From Actinomycetes bacterium (GTDB taxonomy: Bacteria > Actinomycetota > Acidimicrobiia > Acidimicrobiales > RAAP-2), in the NCBI GenBank assembly GCA_021777285.1, contig JAJYDR010000031.1:1-19472 (forward strand): a stretch of DNA of 19,472 bases. Direction: 5' to 3'. Each line of letters starts with the position of its first letter. Within the stretch, counting starts at the first letter, position 1. This document shows, piece after piece, positions 1-7,537 of this stretch. The notes beneath the pieces were generated by a model that did no database searches, had not been told where the DNA came from, and worked only from the letters and a program-made list of their open reading frames with translations. The translations under genes were made by a program, and so were the position numbers.

Positions 1-1005
1 GACTCCCTCGCGCGGCGACGTGACCAACTCGCGATGCGCGGCGACGGCGAGCTCCGCGTCGGGGTCGCCGCCCTGGGCGCGGATCATGTCGCGGTAGGTG
101 GCCAGCGCCGAGCCGTCGTCCAGCCTGGACGTCGGGTCGACGTCGAGTCCGGCGAGTTCGAGCATGATCCGCGCGAGCGCCAGCGTGAGTTCGCGCACGT
201 CGTCGGGTCCGGCGCCGCCGAGAACGTCCAGGGTCTCGCGGACCTCGAGGGCGTTGCCCACGCAGCGTCCGAGGGGAGCGTTCATGTTGGACAGCTGGGC
301 GACGGTGTTGACGCCCTGGCTGCGGCCGATGTCGACCATCGTCGCGGCGAGCAGGTGCGACTGGGCCTCGTCCTTGATGAACGCGCCGCGACCGACCTTG
401 ACGTCGAGCACCAGCGACGCCGTGCCCTCGGCGATCTTCTTGGACATGATGGACGAGGAGATCAGGGGGATGGACTCGACGGTGCCGGTCACGTCGCGCA
501 ACGCGTAGAGGCGCTTGTCGATCGGGGCGAGTCCCTCGCCGGCCGCGCACACGACGGCGCCGATCGTTTCGAGCTGGTCAAGGATCTCCTCGTTGGTGAG
601 GTTCGCGCGCCAGCCGGGGATCGACTCGAGCTTGTCGAGGGTGCCACCGGTGTGGCCGAGCCCGCGTCCGGAGAGCTGGGGGACCGCGGCGCCGCAGGCC
701 GCGACCAGCGGCACGAGGATGAGAGAGATCTTGTCGCCGACACCGCCGGTGGAGTGCTTGTCGACGGTCGGACGCGACAGGCCCGAGAGGTCGAGGCGCT
801 CACCCGAGTCGATCATGGCCGAGGTCCAGGCGCGAAGCTCGCCGGGACCCAGCCCGCGAAAGAAGATCGCCATCAACATCGCCGACATCTGTTCGTCGGC
901 CACTTCGCGGCGCGCGTAGGCCTCGAGCAGCCAGGTGATTGCGGCCGGATCCAGCGCGCCGCCGTCGCGTTTGGCGGCGATCAATTCGGGTGCCGAGAAG
1001 CTCAC
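1..1005 (-). CDS. deoA: Thymidine/pyrimidine-nucleoside phosphorylase, 3' end cut by window edge
   Basis: Reversible phosphorolysis of thymidine or other pyrimidine nucleosides to base plus (deoxy)ribose 1-phosphate, in the cytoplasm. Reading the minus strand from a GTG at 1005 gives 335 open codons with no stop or frameshift, running off the left edge. The family is about 430-440 residues, so roughly 100 C-terminal residues are missing. Visible motifs are the phosphate-binding KHSTGGVGDK (from K83), the family signature SGRGLGHTGGTLDKLES (from S112), SSSIMSKKIAEG and DVKVGRGAF. The GTG start overlaps the cdd stop by 4 nt (GTGA), so the two are probably translationally coupled. Cytidine deaminase feeds uridine/deoxyuridine to this enzyme. 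Distinguishing DeoA from the broader-specificity Pdp type is not possible from the visible part. Confidence 0.95.
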   Translation of the reverse strand, partial: MSFSAPELIAAKRDGGALDPAAITWLLEAYARREVADEQMSAMLMAIFFRGLGPGELRAWTSAMIDSGERLDLSGLSRPTVDKHSTGGVGDKISLILVPLVAACGAAVPQLSGRGLGHTGGTLDKLESIPGWRANLTNEEILDQLETIGAVVCAAGEGLAPIDKRLYALRDVTGTVESIPLISSSIMSKKIAEGTASLVLDVKVGRGAFIKDEAQSHLLAATMVDIGRSQGVNTVAQLSNMNAPLGRCVGNALEVRETLDVLGGAGPDDVRELTLALARIMLELAGLDVDPTSRLDDGSALATYRDMIRAQGGDPDAELAVAAHRELVTSPREGV

Positions 1006-1421
1006 TCGCTGCGCCGCTGGTCCAGGTCGCCCGGGCCGAAGGCGCCGGGCAGGAGGTCGCCGAGGGGGATCGGCGCTGCGCCGGCACCGGCATCGACCAG
1101 CAAGGCGCTCCCGCCGAATTCGAAGAGGAGCTGTCGGCAGCGTCCACACGGCGCCAGGGGCTCGCCGTCGCCGGCGACCACCGCCACGGCCACCAATCGT
1201 CCTCCGCCGTGGCGCGCGAGGTCGCTCACCAGAGAGCACTCGGCGCACAGGGTCAGGCCGAAGCTCGCGTTCTCGACGTTGGAGCCCTCAATCACCCGGC
1301 CATCGCTGGTCAGGGCGGCCGCGCCCACCCGCACGTGCGAGTAGGGGGCGTAGGAGCGCCGGGTCGCTACACGGGCCCTCGAGCGAAGCTCGTCCCACGC
1401 GATGTCGGCCGGCCCGTTCAC
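1002..1421 (-). CDS. cdd: Cytidine deaminase
   Basis: Zinc-dependent hydrolytic deamination of cytidine and deoxycytidine to uridine and deoxyuridine. The protein carries the standard small homotetrameric Cdd motifs: SYAPYSxxxVGAA, GSNVENASFG (substrate binding), CAEC (zinc cysteine and catalytic Glu) and PCGRCRQ (two further zinc cysteines). I choose the GTG at 1421 (139 aa). It puts the SYAPYS motif near the usual position, and a TACTGT -10 box lies exactly 6 nt upstream, as expected for a leaderless mRNA. An in-frame ATG at 1445 (147 aa) is possible, but it would sit above that box and almost touch psuG. It is upstream of and coupled to deoA. Confidence 0.93.
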   Translation of the reverse strand: MNGPADIAWDELRSRARVATRRSYAPYSHVRVGAAALTSDGRVIEGSNVENASFGLTLCAECSLVSDLARHGGGRLVAVAVVAGDGEPLAPCGRCRQLLFEFGGSALLVDAGAGAAPIPLGDLLPGAFGPGDLDQRRSE

Positions 1422-1427
1422 GTCTTC

Positions 1428-1437
1428 ACAGTACACT
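1428..1437. promoter_or_regulatory. Possible bidirectional promoter, cdd/psuG
   Basis: The near-palindrome ACAGTACACT holds two overlapping TAnnnT -10 boxes. On the minus strand TACTGT (1433-1428) is 6 nt before the cdd GTG. On the plus strand TACACT (1432-1437) is 9 nt before the psuG GTG. The boxes share the central TA. No convincing -35 element was found. This is a pattern call without expression data. Confidence 0.45.
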
Positions 1438-1446
1438 TCGCCCATC

Positions 1447-2370
1447 GTGGAGACTTTCCGATCGCCCTATCTCGATGTGCGCGAGGAGGTCGCGACAGCC
1501 CTCGCCGAGTCGCGCGCCGTCGTCGCCCTCGAGAGCACCATCGTGGTGCACGGTCTGCCGGCTCCGACGAACCTTGACGTCGCACGCGACTGCGAGAACG
1601 CGGTGCGCGACGCCGGCGCCGTGCCCGCGACCGTGGGAGTGCTCGGCGGGCGCGTCGTCGTCGGCCTCACCCTCGCCGAGCTCTCCGACCTCGCGGACCC
1701 GACGCGCCACGTCGCCAAGCTCTCCTCGCGCGACCTGGGACTGGCACTGGCGCGCGGCCTCGACGGGGCCACTACCGTGGCCGGCACGCTCGCCGGGGCG
1801 AGCGCCGCGGGCGTGGCCGTGATGGCGACGGGCGGTCTCGGTGGCGTGCACCGCGGGGCGGCGGCGACCTACGACGAGTCGGCCGACCTGACGGCGCTCT
1901 CGCGCACGTCGGCCCTGGTGGTGGCCTCGGGGGTCAAGTCGATCCTCGACATTGGCGCGACGCTCGAGCGCCTCGACTCGCTCGGCGTCGCCGTCGCCGG
2001 ATACCGCACTACGCGTTTTCCCGGCTTCTATCTCGCGGACTCGGGCTTTGGCGTCGACTGGAGCGTCGCGACGCCCGAAGAGGCCGCGCGCGCCTTCGCC
2101 GCGCACCGCGCCGTGGCCTCGACGGCGATGCTGCTGGCCAATCCCATCTCGGTGGCCTCCGAGCTCGACGCGGACTTGCACGAGGCGGCGCTCGCGGCCG
2201 CCTTCGCCCACGCCGAGGAGGTCGGCGCGCACGGCAAGGACGTCACGCCGGTCCTCTTAGCCGAGTTCGCGCGCTATAGCGCCGGTGCGAGCGTGGCGGC
2301 CAACCGCGACCTCGTGGTGGACAACGCCAGCCTCGCCGGGGAGGTCGCGGTCCGACTGGCCCTCACGTGA
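1447..2370 (+). CDS. psuG: Pseudouridine-5'-phosphate glycosidase
   Basis: Cleaves the C-C glycosidic bond of pseudouridine 5'-phosphate, giving uracil and ribose 5-phosphate. It belongs to the PsuG family and is 307-308 residues long, the usual size. Conserved segments are VALESTIVVHG (catalytic Glu E29), KLSSRDL (K91), ATGGLGGVHRGA, SADL (D147) and SGVKSILD (Schiff-base Lys K164). These numbers run at a constant offset of two from the E. coli enzyme residues as I remember them (E31, K93, D149, K166). The frame is open back to an ATG at 1402, but that would overlap the start of cdd and cover its promoter. The GTG at 1447 gives the normal N terminus. It overlaps psuK by 4 nt and is on the opposite strand to the rest of the salvage cluster. 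Confidence 0.93.
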   Translation: METFRSPYLDVREEVATALAESRAVVALESTIVVHGLPAPTNLDVARDCENAVRDAGAVPATVGVLGGRVVVGLTLAELSDLADPTRHVAKLSSRDLGLALARGLDGATTVAGTLAGASAAGVAVMATGGLGGVHRGAAATYDESADLTALSRTSALVVASGVKSILDIGATLERLDSLGVAVAGYRTTRFPGFYLADSGFGVDWSVATPEEAARAFAAHRAVASTAMLLANPISVASELDADLHEAALAAAFAHAEEVGAHGKDVTPVLLAEFARYSAGASVAANRDLVVDNASLAGEVAVRLALT

Positions 2371-3233
2371 ACGTCGCCGTCCTCGGCGACGTGATGCTCG
2401 ACGTGGTCGTGGTGCCGGTCGCCCCGCTCTCGGCGACGAGCGACACGCCGAGTCGCGTGCGAGTGGGGCGCGGGGGATCAGGCGCCAACCTCGCGATCGC
2501 CCTCGCGCGTACGGGTCACGACGTCACCTATCTCGGCGCGGTCGGCCGCGACGGAGCCGGCGCACTCTGGCGCGGGTACCTCGCCGAGGCCGGTGTGCAC
2601 GCCCGCCTCGAGGAGGTGGACGCAGCCACCGGAGTCGTCGTCGCCCTGGTCGGTGGTGACGGCCAGCGATCCATGTACACCGATCGGGGGGCCAACTCGC
2701 TACTCACCGGCTCCTTCGTCGAGACGGCGCTCGCGACCGTACAGCACCTGCACGTCTCGGGATATAGCCTGCTCGACGCGGCCACGCGCGAGCTGTCCGT
2801 GTCCGCGCTGTCCTTCGCGCGCGAGTGTGGTGCGAGCACCTCGGTCGACGTGTGCAGCGTGGGGCCCCTTCGAGCGGTTGGTCCGGCCCTCTTCGCTTCC
2901 CTGGTCGAGGGCGTCGACTACCTCTTCGCCAACGAGGAGGAGGCGACTGTCTTGGGCGCGCGAGGGATCGACCAGGCTCTCCTCGCCCTCGGCGAACTGG
3001 CGAGAGAGGTCCTCGTGACGCGCGGCGCGAAGGGCGCGCTCGTTCGCCGCGGTGAGCTGACCTCGACGGCGCCGTCGCTCGCGAGAGAGGTGCTCGATAC
3101 AACCGGCGCCGGCGACGCGGCGACCGGGACATACCTGGGCGCGCGTCTCGCCGGCGAGGACGTCGAGATCGCGCTGGTCAACGCCATGGCCGCGGCCGCG
3201 ATCGTCGTCGGAGGGCTCGGTGCGGACGTCTAG
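2367..3233 (+). CDS. psuK: PfkB-family sugar kinase, probable pseudouridine kinase
   Basis: Predicted to phosphorylate pseudouridine at the 5' position with ATP, making the substrate of PsuG. It is a PfkB/ribokinase fold protein of 288 residues. The N-terminal glycine signature GRGGSGANLA is near residues 34-43. The C-terminal signature DTTGAGDA is at 244-251, with catalytic base D250 and the anion hole in TGAGD. The GTG start overlaps the psuG stop (GTGA), so the pair is one coupled unit. The family fold is clear from sequence, but pseudouridine as substrate rests on the neighbour psuG; a ribokinase or other nucleoside kinase would look similar. Its TAG stop shares a CTAG tetranucleotide with the nupQ stop on the other strand. 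Confidence 0.85.
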   Translation: MNVAVLGDVMLDVVVVPVAPLSATSDTPSRVRVGRGGSGANLAIALARTGHDVTYLGAVGRDGAGALWRGYLAEAGVHARLEEVDAATGVVVALVGGDGQRSMYTDRGANSLLTGSFVETALATVQHLHVSGYSLLDAATRELSVSALSFARECGASTSVDVCSVGPLRAVGPALFASLVEGVDYLFANEEEATVLGARGIDQALLALGELAREVLVTRGAKGALVRRGELTSTAPSLAREVLDTTGAGDAATGTYLGARLAGEDVEIALVNAMAAAAIVVGGLGADV

Positions 3234-4516
3234 TCGTGCTGGTAGGCGACCCCGTCGGCCGCCGGGGCGCGCACCCGACCGATCAGACCTGCGACCACCG
3301 CGATGGTGATGAGGTAGGGGAACATCTGGAGGATGTAGAGCGAGACTGGCACCTGGTACGAGGTGAGGGTGTAGGAGAGGTAGACCGACAGGCCGAAGAT
3401 CACCGAGGCCACCACCGCGCCCGAGGGGCGCCAGCGTCCGAAGATCATTGCGGCCAGGGCGATGTAACCCAACCCCGAGGTGTAGTTGGGCTGGAACTGG
3501 CCCTGCGAGGCCATGAAGGCAACGCCGCCGATGCCCGCGATCGCCCCGCCGAGGACGACGTTGATGTAGCGCACGCGCACCACGTCGATGCCCACCGTCG
3601 CCGCGGCGCGCGGGTGCTCGCCCACCGCGCGCACGTGCAGGCCGTAGCGGGTCTTGAAGAGGGCGAAGCTGATCACCCCGATGAGAACGAGCATCAGGTA
3701 GAAGAAGCCCGACTGGTTGAACAGGACCGGACCCAGCACCGGGATCTTCGAGAGCAGGGGGATCGCCAGGTTGGGCGCGAGGTTGCCCGTGTTGTACTGA
3801 GGGAACGGTGTGAAGACCTGCAGGTTGAGATAGGACGAGAGGCTGCCGAGCATGGTGACCAGCACCACGCCGACGATGATCTGGTCCGAGAGGTAGCGCA
3901 GCGCGAAGAACGCGAGAATCCAGCCGATCGCCGCGCCGATCGCCGCGCCACCGATCGCGGCATAGAAGAAGTTGTGCGTCGTCGAGGCGAGCATCGAGCC
4001 CACGAAAGCCCCGCCGATGAACTGGCCCTCGATCGCGATATTGACGACGCCCGAGCGCTCGCACATCACGCCCGACAGCGATCCGAAGACGAGCACCATC
4101 GTGACTTCGGAGCTGCCGATGAGTAGCGCCGTCAAGTTCACGAACGAGACCGGCGAGGGCCCCGGTGTGCGCGCGGCCCAGATCAACAGGGAGAGAAGGA
4201 AGAGGACCGCGACGCCGCCGAAACGCACCATGACCCCGCGCGCGGGACGACGCACGTAGGTCTCGACGGCGAGGCCGATCATGACCAGAGCGAGAACGAG
4301 GTCGGCCAGGCGCGAATTGAGACTCAGCGCCCCCACGTGCCAAGGCGCCGACTCGCTCAGGTTTACCGGGTTGAAGAGGAACGAGGAGTGCGCGTTCGAC
4401 GGGCTGCCGACGGCGAAGACGAAGAGGGAGAACACTCCGAGGACGCCCATCATGATGGCGATCACCCGCACCCGGCGGTTCGACACGACGGCCGCGGCGC
4501 TCTCGATCACGCTCAT
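3230..4516 (-). CDS. nupQ: Nucleoside ABC transporter permease (NupQ/YufQ type)
   Basis: Second membrane subunit of a BMP-dependent nucleoside importer of the branched-chain-permease superfamily (BPD_transp_2). The 428-residue protein is strongly hydrophobic, with about nine to ten predicted TM segments. It carries the family motif ERSGVVNIAIEGQFIGGAFVG and the cytoplasmic coupling region KTRYGLHVRAVGEHPRAAATVGID. The ATG at 4516 overlaps the nupP stop by 4 nt (ATGA) and starts MSVIESAAAVVSNRR. Open frame upstream of it lies inside nupP and is not needed. A longer N-terminal stretch precedes the conserved core, as is common in actinobacterial members. Substrate class (purine/pyrimidine nucleosides) is inferred from the family and from adjacent cdd and deoA. 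Confidence 0.9.
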   Translation of the reverse strand: MSVIESAAAVVSNRRVRVIAIMMGVLGVFSLFVFAVGSPSNAHSSFLFNPVNLSESAPWHVGALSLNSRLADLVLALVMIGLAVETYVRRPARGVMVRFGGVAVLFLLSLLIWAARTPGPSPVSFVNLTALLIGSSEVTMVLVFGSLSGVMCERSGVVNIAIEGQFIGGAFVGSMLASTTHNFFYAAIGGAAIGAAIGWILAFFALRYLSDQIIVGVVLVTMLGSLSSYLNLQVFTPFPQYNTGNLAPNLAIPLLSKIPVLGPVLFNQSGFFYLMLVLIGVISFALFKTRYGLHVRAVGEHPRAAATVGIDVVRVRYINVVLGGAIAGIGGVAFMASQGQFQPNYTSGLGYIALAAMIFGRWRPSGAVVASVIFGLSVYLSYTLTSYQVPVSLYILQMFPYLITIAVVAGLIGRVRAPAADGVAYQHD

Positions 4517-5802
4517 GCGCCCCATCCCTTCGTGGCGAGTTCCAACTTGGCGACCGGCGCCGACTTGAGGCGGAAGATCTCCTTCACCAGCACCGGCGTT
4601 GCCACGAACAAGACGATGGCCGATTGGATCACCGAGGCTAGGTCGAGGGGGATGCCGGTGGCACCCTGCATCGCGCGTCCGCCCACGCCGAGCGCGGCGA
4701 AGAGCAACGACGCCCACACGATGCCGCCGGGCTTGTTTCGCCCGAGCAGCGCCACGGTGATCGCGGTGAAGCCGATTCCTGCGCTACCAATCAGGAATCC
4801 GCCGTCGATGTAGTGGGTCGTCGAGGCGGCCTGGACGATGCCCGCGAGACCCGACAGGCCGCCCGAGATCACGAAGACCAGGATGATCACGGCTTTGGCG
4901 TTGATACCCGAGGCCTTCGCCGCGGCCGGGTTCGCTCCGGTCACGCGAAAGTCAAAGCCCATCGAGGAGCGTTCGAGGAACCACCACGCGAAGGCCACCA
5001 CGAGGGCGGCTACCACGACGCCGTAGTTCACGCGCAGGCCCGACGCCACGCCAAAGAGCGGGTGGAGCTGGGCCGAGGGATCGATGGTGCGCGAGATGTC
5101 GTTCTGCTGGCCGGGCAGCTGGAACGGCGTAGACAGCACCGAGAACAGGAGGAAGGCGTAGATCACGTAGTTGAACATGATCGTCACGATCACCTCGTGG
5201 GCCCCGGTGTAGGCCTTCAAGATGCCGGGCACCAGCCCGGCGATCGCCCCGCCGGCGAACCCGCAGAGCAGCGTGAGGGGCAGGTGAAAGAACATCGGCA
5301 TGTGCACCATCGAGCCGAACATCGCCCCGGCCACGCCGCCCAGGACCGCCTGGCCGTTGGCGCCGATGTTGAACAGACCCGTCTGGAAGGCGATGCCCAC
5401 CCCGAGGCTCGTGATGATGAGTGGCGTGGCGTAGGTCAGCGTCTCGGAGAGCGGGGTCAGCGTCGTCTCCCAGCTCTGGCCGGTCGTTACCGAGTGCCAC
5501 AGGCTGACCGGGTTCACCACCGCGCCGTTGAACATCGCGCGATAGGCCGCGCCGACGTTGTCCCATGTGACCTTGAGGGCGTGGAAGATACCGCCGCCGC
5601 TATGAAAGATCCCGCGCCAGGCGTCGAGCACCGCGGGGGTCGTGGTGATGATCACGAGGGCACCGACGACCAGCCCCAGGACCAGCGCGTAGAAGGTGAT
5701 CATGATCGGGCTGCGGCTGTTGAGGCGCCAACGACGACTATCGGGCGCGCTCGGCCCGCTCGCTGCGGCCGTCGGGGTCGGCTCGGCGGTGACCTCACTC
5801 AT
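4513..5802 (-). CDS. nupP: Nucleoside ABC transporter permease (NupP/YufP type)
   Basis: First membrane subunit of the same importer, 429 residues. A polar N-terminal tail of about 30 residues, rich in Pro, Ala and Ser, precedes a first TM at about 33-53. The conserved motif GIAFQTGLFNIGANGQAVLGG and the coupling-loop segment GFDFRVTGANPAAAKASGIN, which contacts the ATPase, are both present. The ATG at 5802 lies 8 nt inside the end of nupO, and the stop overlaps nupQ by 4 nt. The three genes are therefore one tightly coupled translational unit. BPD_transp_2 family membership is clear; the exact nucleosides transported cannot be read from sequence. Confidence 0.9.
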   Translation of the reverse strand: MSEVTAEPTPTAAASGPSAPDSRRWRLNSRSPIMITFYALVLGLVVGALVIITTTPAVLDAWRGIFHSGGGIFHALKVTWDNVGAAYRAMFNGAVVNPVSLWHSVTTGQSWETTLTPLSETLTYATPLIITSLGVGIAFQTGLFNIGANGQAVLGGVAGAMFGSMVHMPMFFHLPLTLLCGFAGGAIAGLVPGILKAYTGAHEVIVTIMFNYVIYAFLLFSVLSTPFQLPGQQNDISRTIDPSAQLHPLFGVASGLRVNYGVVVAALVVAFAWWFLERSSMGFDFRVTGANPAAAKASGINAKAVIILVFVISGGLSGLAGIVQAASTTHYIDGGFLIGSAGIGFTAITVALLGRNKPGGIVWASLLFAALGVGGRAMQGATGIPLDLASVIQSAIVLFVATPVLVKEIFRLKSAPVAKLELATKGWGA

Positions 5803-7306
5803 CGGTCTCTCCGGTGGTGCCGGCCATCAAGAGGCCGATGGCCTCGCGGCTGGTGGTGGGATCGACGATGCCGCTGATGCGTCCGTCGAACATGACCGCA
5901 ATGCGATCACCCAGCGCGAGCACCTCGTCGAGTTCGGAAGAGACGATGAGGGCGGCGTTGCCCTGGTTGCGGTGATTAACCATCTGGCGGTGCACGTATT
6001 CGATCGAGCCGACGTCGAGGCCGCGCGTGGGCTGGGAGGCCATGAGGAACTCGAGAGGCCGGGAGAGCTCGCGCGCGACGATCACCTTCTGCTGGTTGCC
6101 ACCCGAGAGCGAGGCCACCGGCTCGTCCACCGACGTGGTGCGGATGTCGAAGTCGCGCACCAGCTTCTGCGCGTTGTCGCGCACCGCGGCGAGATTTCGC
6201 GTGCCGCGCCGTGCGAAGGGTGCGCGCCGCGGCGTGTTGAGAACGAGGTTGTCCGCTACGGTCATCGACATCACGAGGCCGTCGCGCTGGCGGTCCTCGG
6301 GGATGTGTCCGAGGCCGGCGTCGAGAACCTCGCGTGGCGTCTTGTTGGTGACGTCGCGCCCGTTGAGGAGGATCCTGCCGGACTCGACGTGACGCATGCC
6401 GGCGATGGCCTCGACGAGCTCGGTCTGGCCGTTGCCCTGCACGCCGGCCAGCGCCATGATCTCGCCGGCGCGCACGTCGAGGGAGACGCCGTTCACCTTC
6501 ACGAGTCCGCGGTCGTCGCGCACGACGAGGTCGCGGATCTCAAAGACGCTCTCGCCGGGGTTGAACGCGGACTTTTCGACGGTCAGCTCCACGTCACGGC
6601 CCACCATCAACGAGGCCAGTTCGCCCTCGGTGGCGGTCGGCTCGGCAGAGCCCACCACGCGTCCGTTGCGGATGACGGTGATGACGTCGGCGACGGCGCG
6701 AACCTCCTTCAGCTTGTGGGTGATGAAGAGGATCGATTTGCCGGCTTCGGCGAGCGAGCGCATGATGGCCATCAGGGCGTCGGTCTCTTGCGGGGTCAGG
6801 ACCGCGGTGGGCTCGTCCAGGATCAAGAGTTCGGCGTCGCGCGAGAGGGCCTTTAAGATCTCCACGCGCTGTTGGAGCCCCACGGGCAGGTTCTCGACGG
6901 TGGCGTCGGGGTCGACCTGGAGATTGAACTGCTGGGAGAGGCGCACTATGTCTTCGGTGGCGCGCTTGTAGTCCACGCGATTGAGCGACTTAGTCGGCTC
7001 GAATCCCAGCACGACGTTTTCGGTGACCGAGAAGACCGGCACGAGCATGAAGTGCTGGTGCACCATTCCGATGCCGCGGCGCACGGCGTCGCCGGAGTTG
7101 GCGAATCGCACCGGCTCACCATCAATCAGAATCTCGCCCTCGTCGGGGTGCAGTAGCCCGAACAGGACGTTCATCAGGGTGGTCTTGCCCGCGCCGTTCT
7201 CGCCGAGCAGCGAGTGGATCTGGCCCGGCTCGACCGTCAGGTCGATGCGGTCATTCGCGGTGAAGGATCCGAAGCGCTTCGTGATCCCTCTCAGTTCCAA
7301 GCGCAT
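5795..7306 (-). CDS. nupO: Nucleoside ABC transporter double ATPase (NupO/YufO type)
   Basis: Energises the NupPQ permeases. It is a 503-residue fused tandem ATPase, as in RbsA/YufO. The N-terminal half has Walker A GENGAGKTT (35-43), Q-loop Q84, a signature reading VGLQQ (142-146) in place of SGGQ, and Walker B LLILDEPTA (160-168). The C-terminal half has the degenerate P-loop GVQGNGQTE, a canonical LSGGNQQKV signature and a degenerate Walker B MASQPTRGLD. This asymmetry is normal for the family and implies that only some sites hydrolyse ATP. The ATG at 7306 has no Shine-Dalgarno sequence, while a TACGAT box lies 8 nt upstream. It is separated from bmp by the inserted AAA-ATPase gene. Confidence 0.93.
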   Translation of the reverse strand: MRLELRGITKRFGSFTANDRIDLTVEPGQIHSLLGENGAGKTTLMNVLFGLLHPDEGEILIDGEPVRFANSGDAVRRGIGMVHQHFMLVPVFSVTENVVLGFEPTKSLNRVDYKRATEDIVRLSQQFNLQVDPDATVENLPVGLQQRVEILKALSRDAELLILDEPTAVLTPQETDALMAIMRSLAEAGKSILFITHKLKEVRAVADVITVIRNGRVVGSAEPTATEGELASLMVGRDVELTVEKSAFNPGESVFEIRDLVVRDDRGLVKVNGVSLDVRAGEIMALAGVQGNGQTELVEAIAGMRHVESGRILLNGRDVTNKTPREVLDAGLGHIPEDRQRDGLVMSMTVADNLVLNTPRRAPFARRGTRNLAAVRDNAQKLVRDFDIRTTSVDEPVASLSGGNQQKVIVARELSRPLEFLMASQPTRGLDVGSIEYVHRQMVNHRNQGNAALIVSSELDEVLALGDRIAVMFDGRISGIVDPTTSREAIGLLMAGTTGETDE

Positions 7307-7314
7307 GGACGTTT

Positions 7315-7320
7315 ATCGTA
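7315..7320 (-). promoter_or_regulatory. Possible -10 box of nupOPQ
   Basis: On the minus strand TACGAT (TAnnnT) lies 8 nt before the nupO ATG, which lacks a ribosome binding site. This fits a leaderless or nearly leaderless mRNA. No clear -35 was found. If real, nupOPQ has its own promoter independent of bmp. The rest of 7321-7445 holds no gene that I can support. Confidence 0.35.
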
Positions 7321-7445
7321 GCCATGACAAGGAGGGCTCTTGGATTGGTGCAGGTCCCTCGTCCGATGGATGTGCCAATGACGCACGCCGACGTTCTCTC
7401 CAGTGACCAGGATGGTTGAGAGCCCCGTCGCCGGACCAATCGACA

Positions 7446-7507
7446 GCGAAATGGTAGTCTAGTGAAGTGCGAAATGGTTGTGTATTTCTCCGCGAAATGG
7501 TAGTGTA
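7446..7507 (+). repeat. Three 16-bp direct repeats at exact 23-bp spacing (iteron-like operator)
   Basis: Copies at 7446-7461, 7469-7484 and 7492-7507 follow the consensus GCGAAATGGTWGTSTA. The first nine bases GCGAAATGG plus T are identical in all three. The 7-bp spacers are not conserved. The period is 23 bp both times, about 2.2 helical turns. The array ends 26 bp before the AAA/DUF4143 start. Copies 1 and 3 contain TAGTCT and TAGTGT, which match a -10 box. The likely role is a cooperative protein-binding site controlling the downstream gene. Confidence 0.85.
7501..7506 (+). promoter_or_regulatory. Possible -10 box inside repeat 3
   Basis: TAGTGT (TAnnnT) lies 7 nt before an ATG at 7514, so transcription would begin at or within a base of that ATG. 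The box is part of the third direct repeat, so a protein bound to the array would block RNA polymerase. No -35 was identified. Confidence 0.4.
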
Positions 7508-7513
7508 GGGCTG

Positions 7514-7537
7514 ATGGCGGGGACACCCACACGATGA
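7514..7537 (+). CDS. Possible 7-codon leaderless leader ORF
   Basis: ATG GCG GGG ACA CCC ACA CGA then TGA encodes MAGTPTR. The ATG falls where transcription should begin from the TAGTGT box in repeat 3. The TGA overlaps the ATG of the AAA/DUF4143 gene as ATGA. The larger gene has no recognisable Shine-Dalgarno sequence, so termination on this ORF followed by re-initiation would explain how it is translated. The ORF is too short for any homology argument; the case rests on geometry alone. Confidence 0.35.
   Translation: MAGTPTR

Noticed and set aside
34..1344. Long plus-strand open frame of 436 codons
   Set aside because: It is antisense to deoA and cdd, whose motifs are unmistakable. The translation is Arg/Gly/Asp-rich with no domain, typical of high-GC shadow frames.
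2700..4343. 547-codon minus-strand frame across psuK and nupQ
   Set aside because: It is low-complexity Arg/Gly/Asp sequence antisense to psuK and out of frame with nupQ. No motif or membrane segments.
4517..4717. N-terminal extension of nupQ (67 codons)
   Set aside because: It lies wholly inside the end of nupP, and the ATGA overlap at 4516 is the usual coupled start.
7332..7427. Inverted GGGCTCT / AGAGCCC pair flanking 80 bp before the AAA gene
   Set aside because: Seven-base arms this far apart in GC-rich DNA are expected by chance, and they do not bracket the AAA gene, so they are not evidence of terminal repeats.
7446..7507. CRISPR array
   Set aside because: The period is only 23 bp with 7-bp spacers, there are three units and no cas genes. 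It fits an operator array, not CRISPR.
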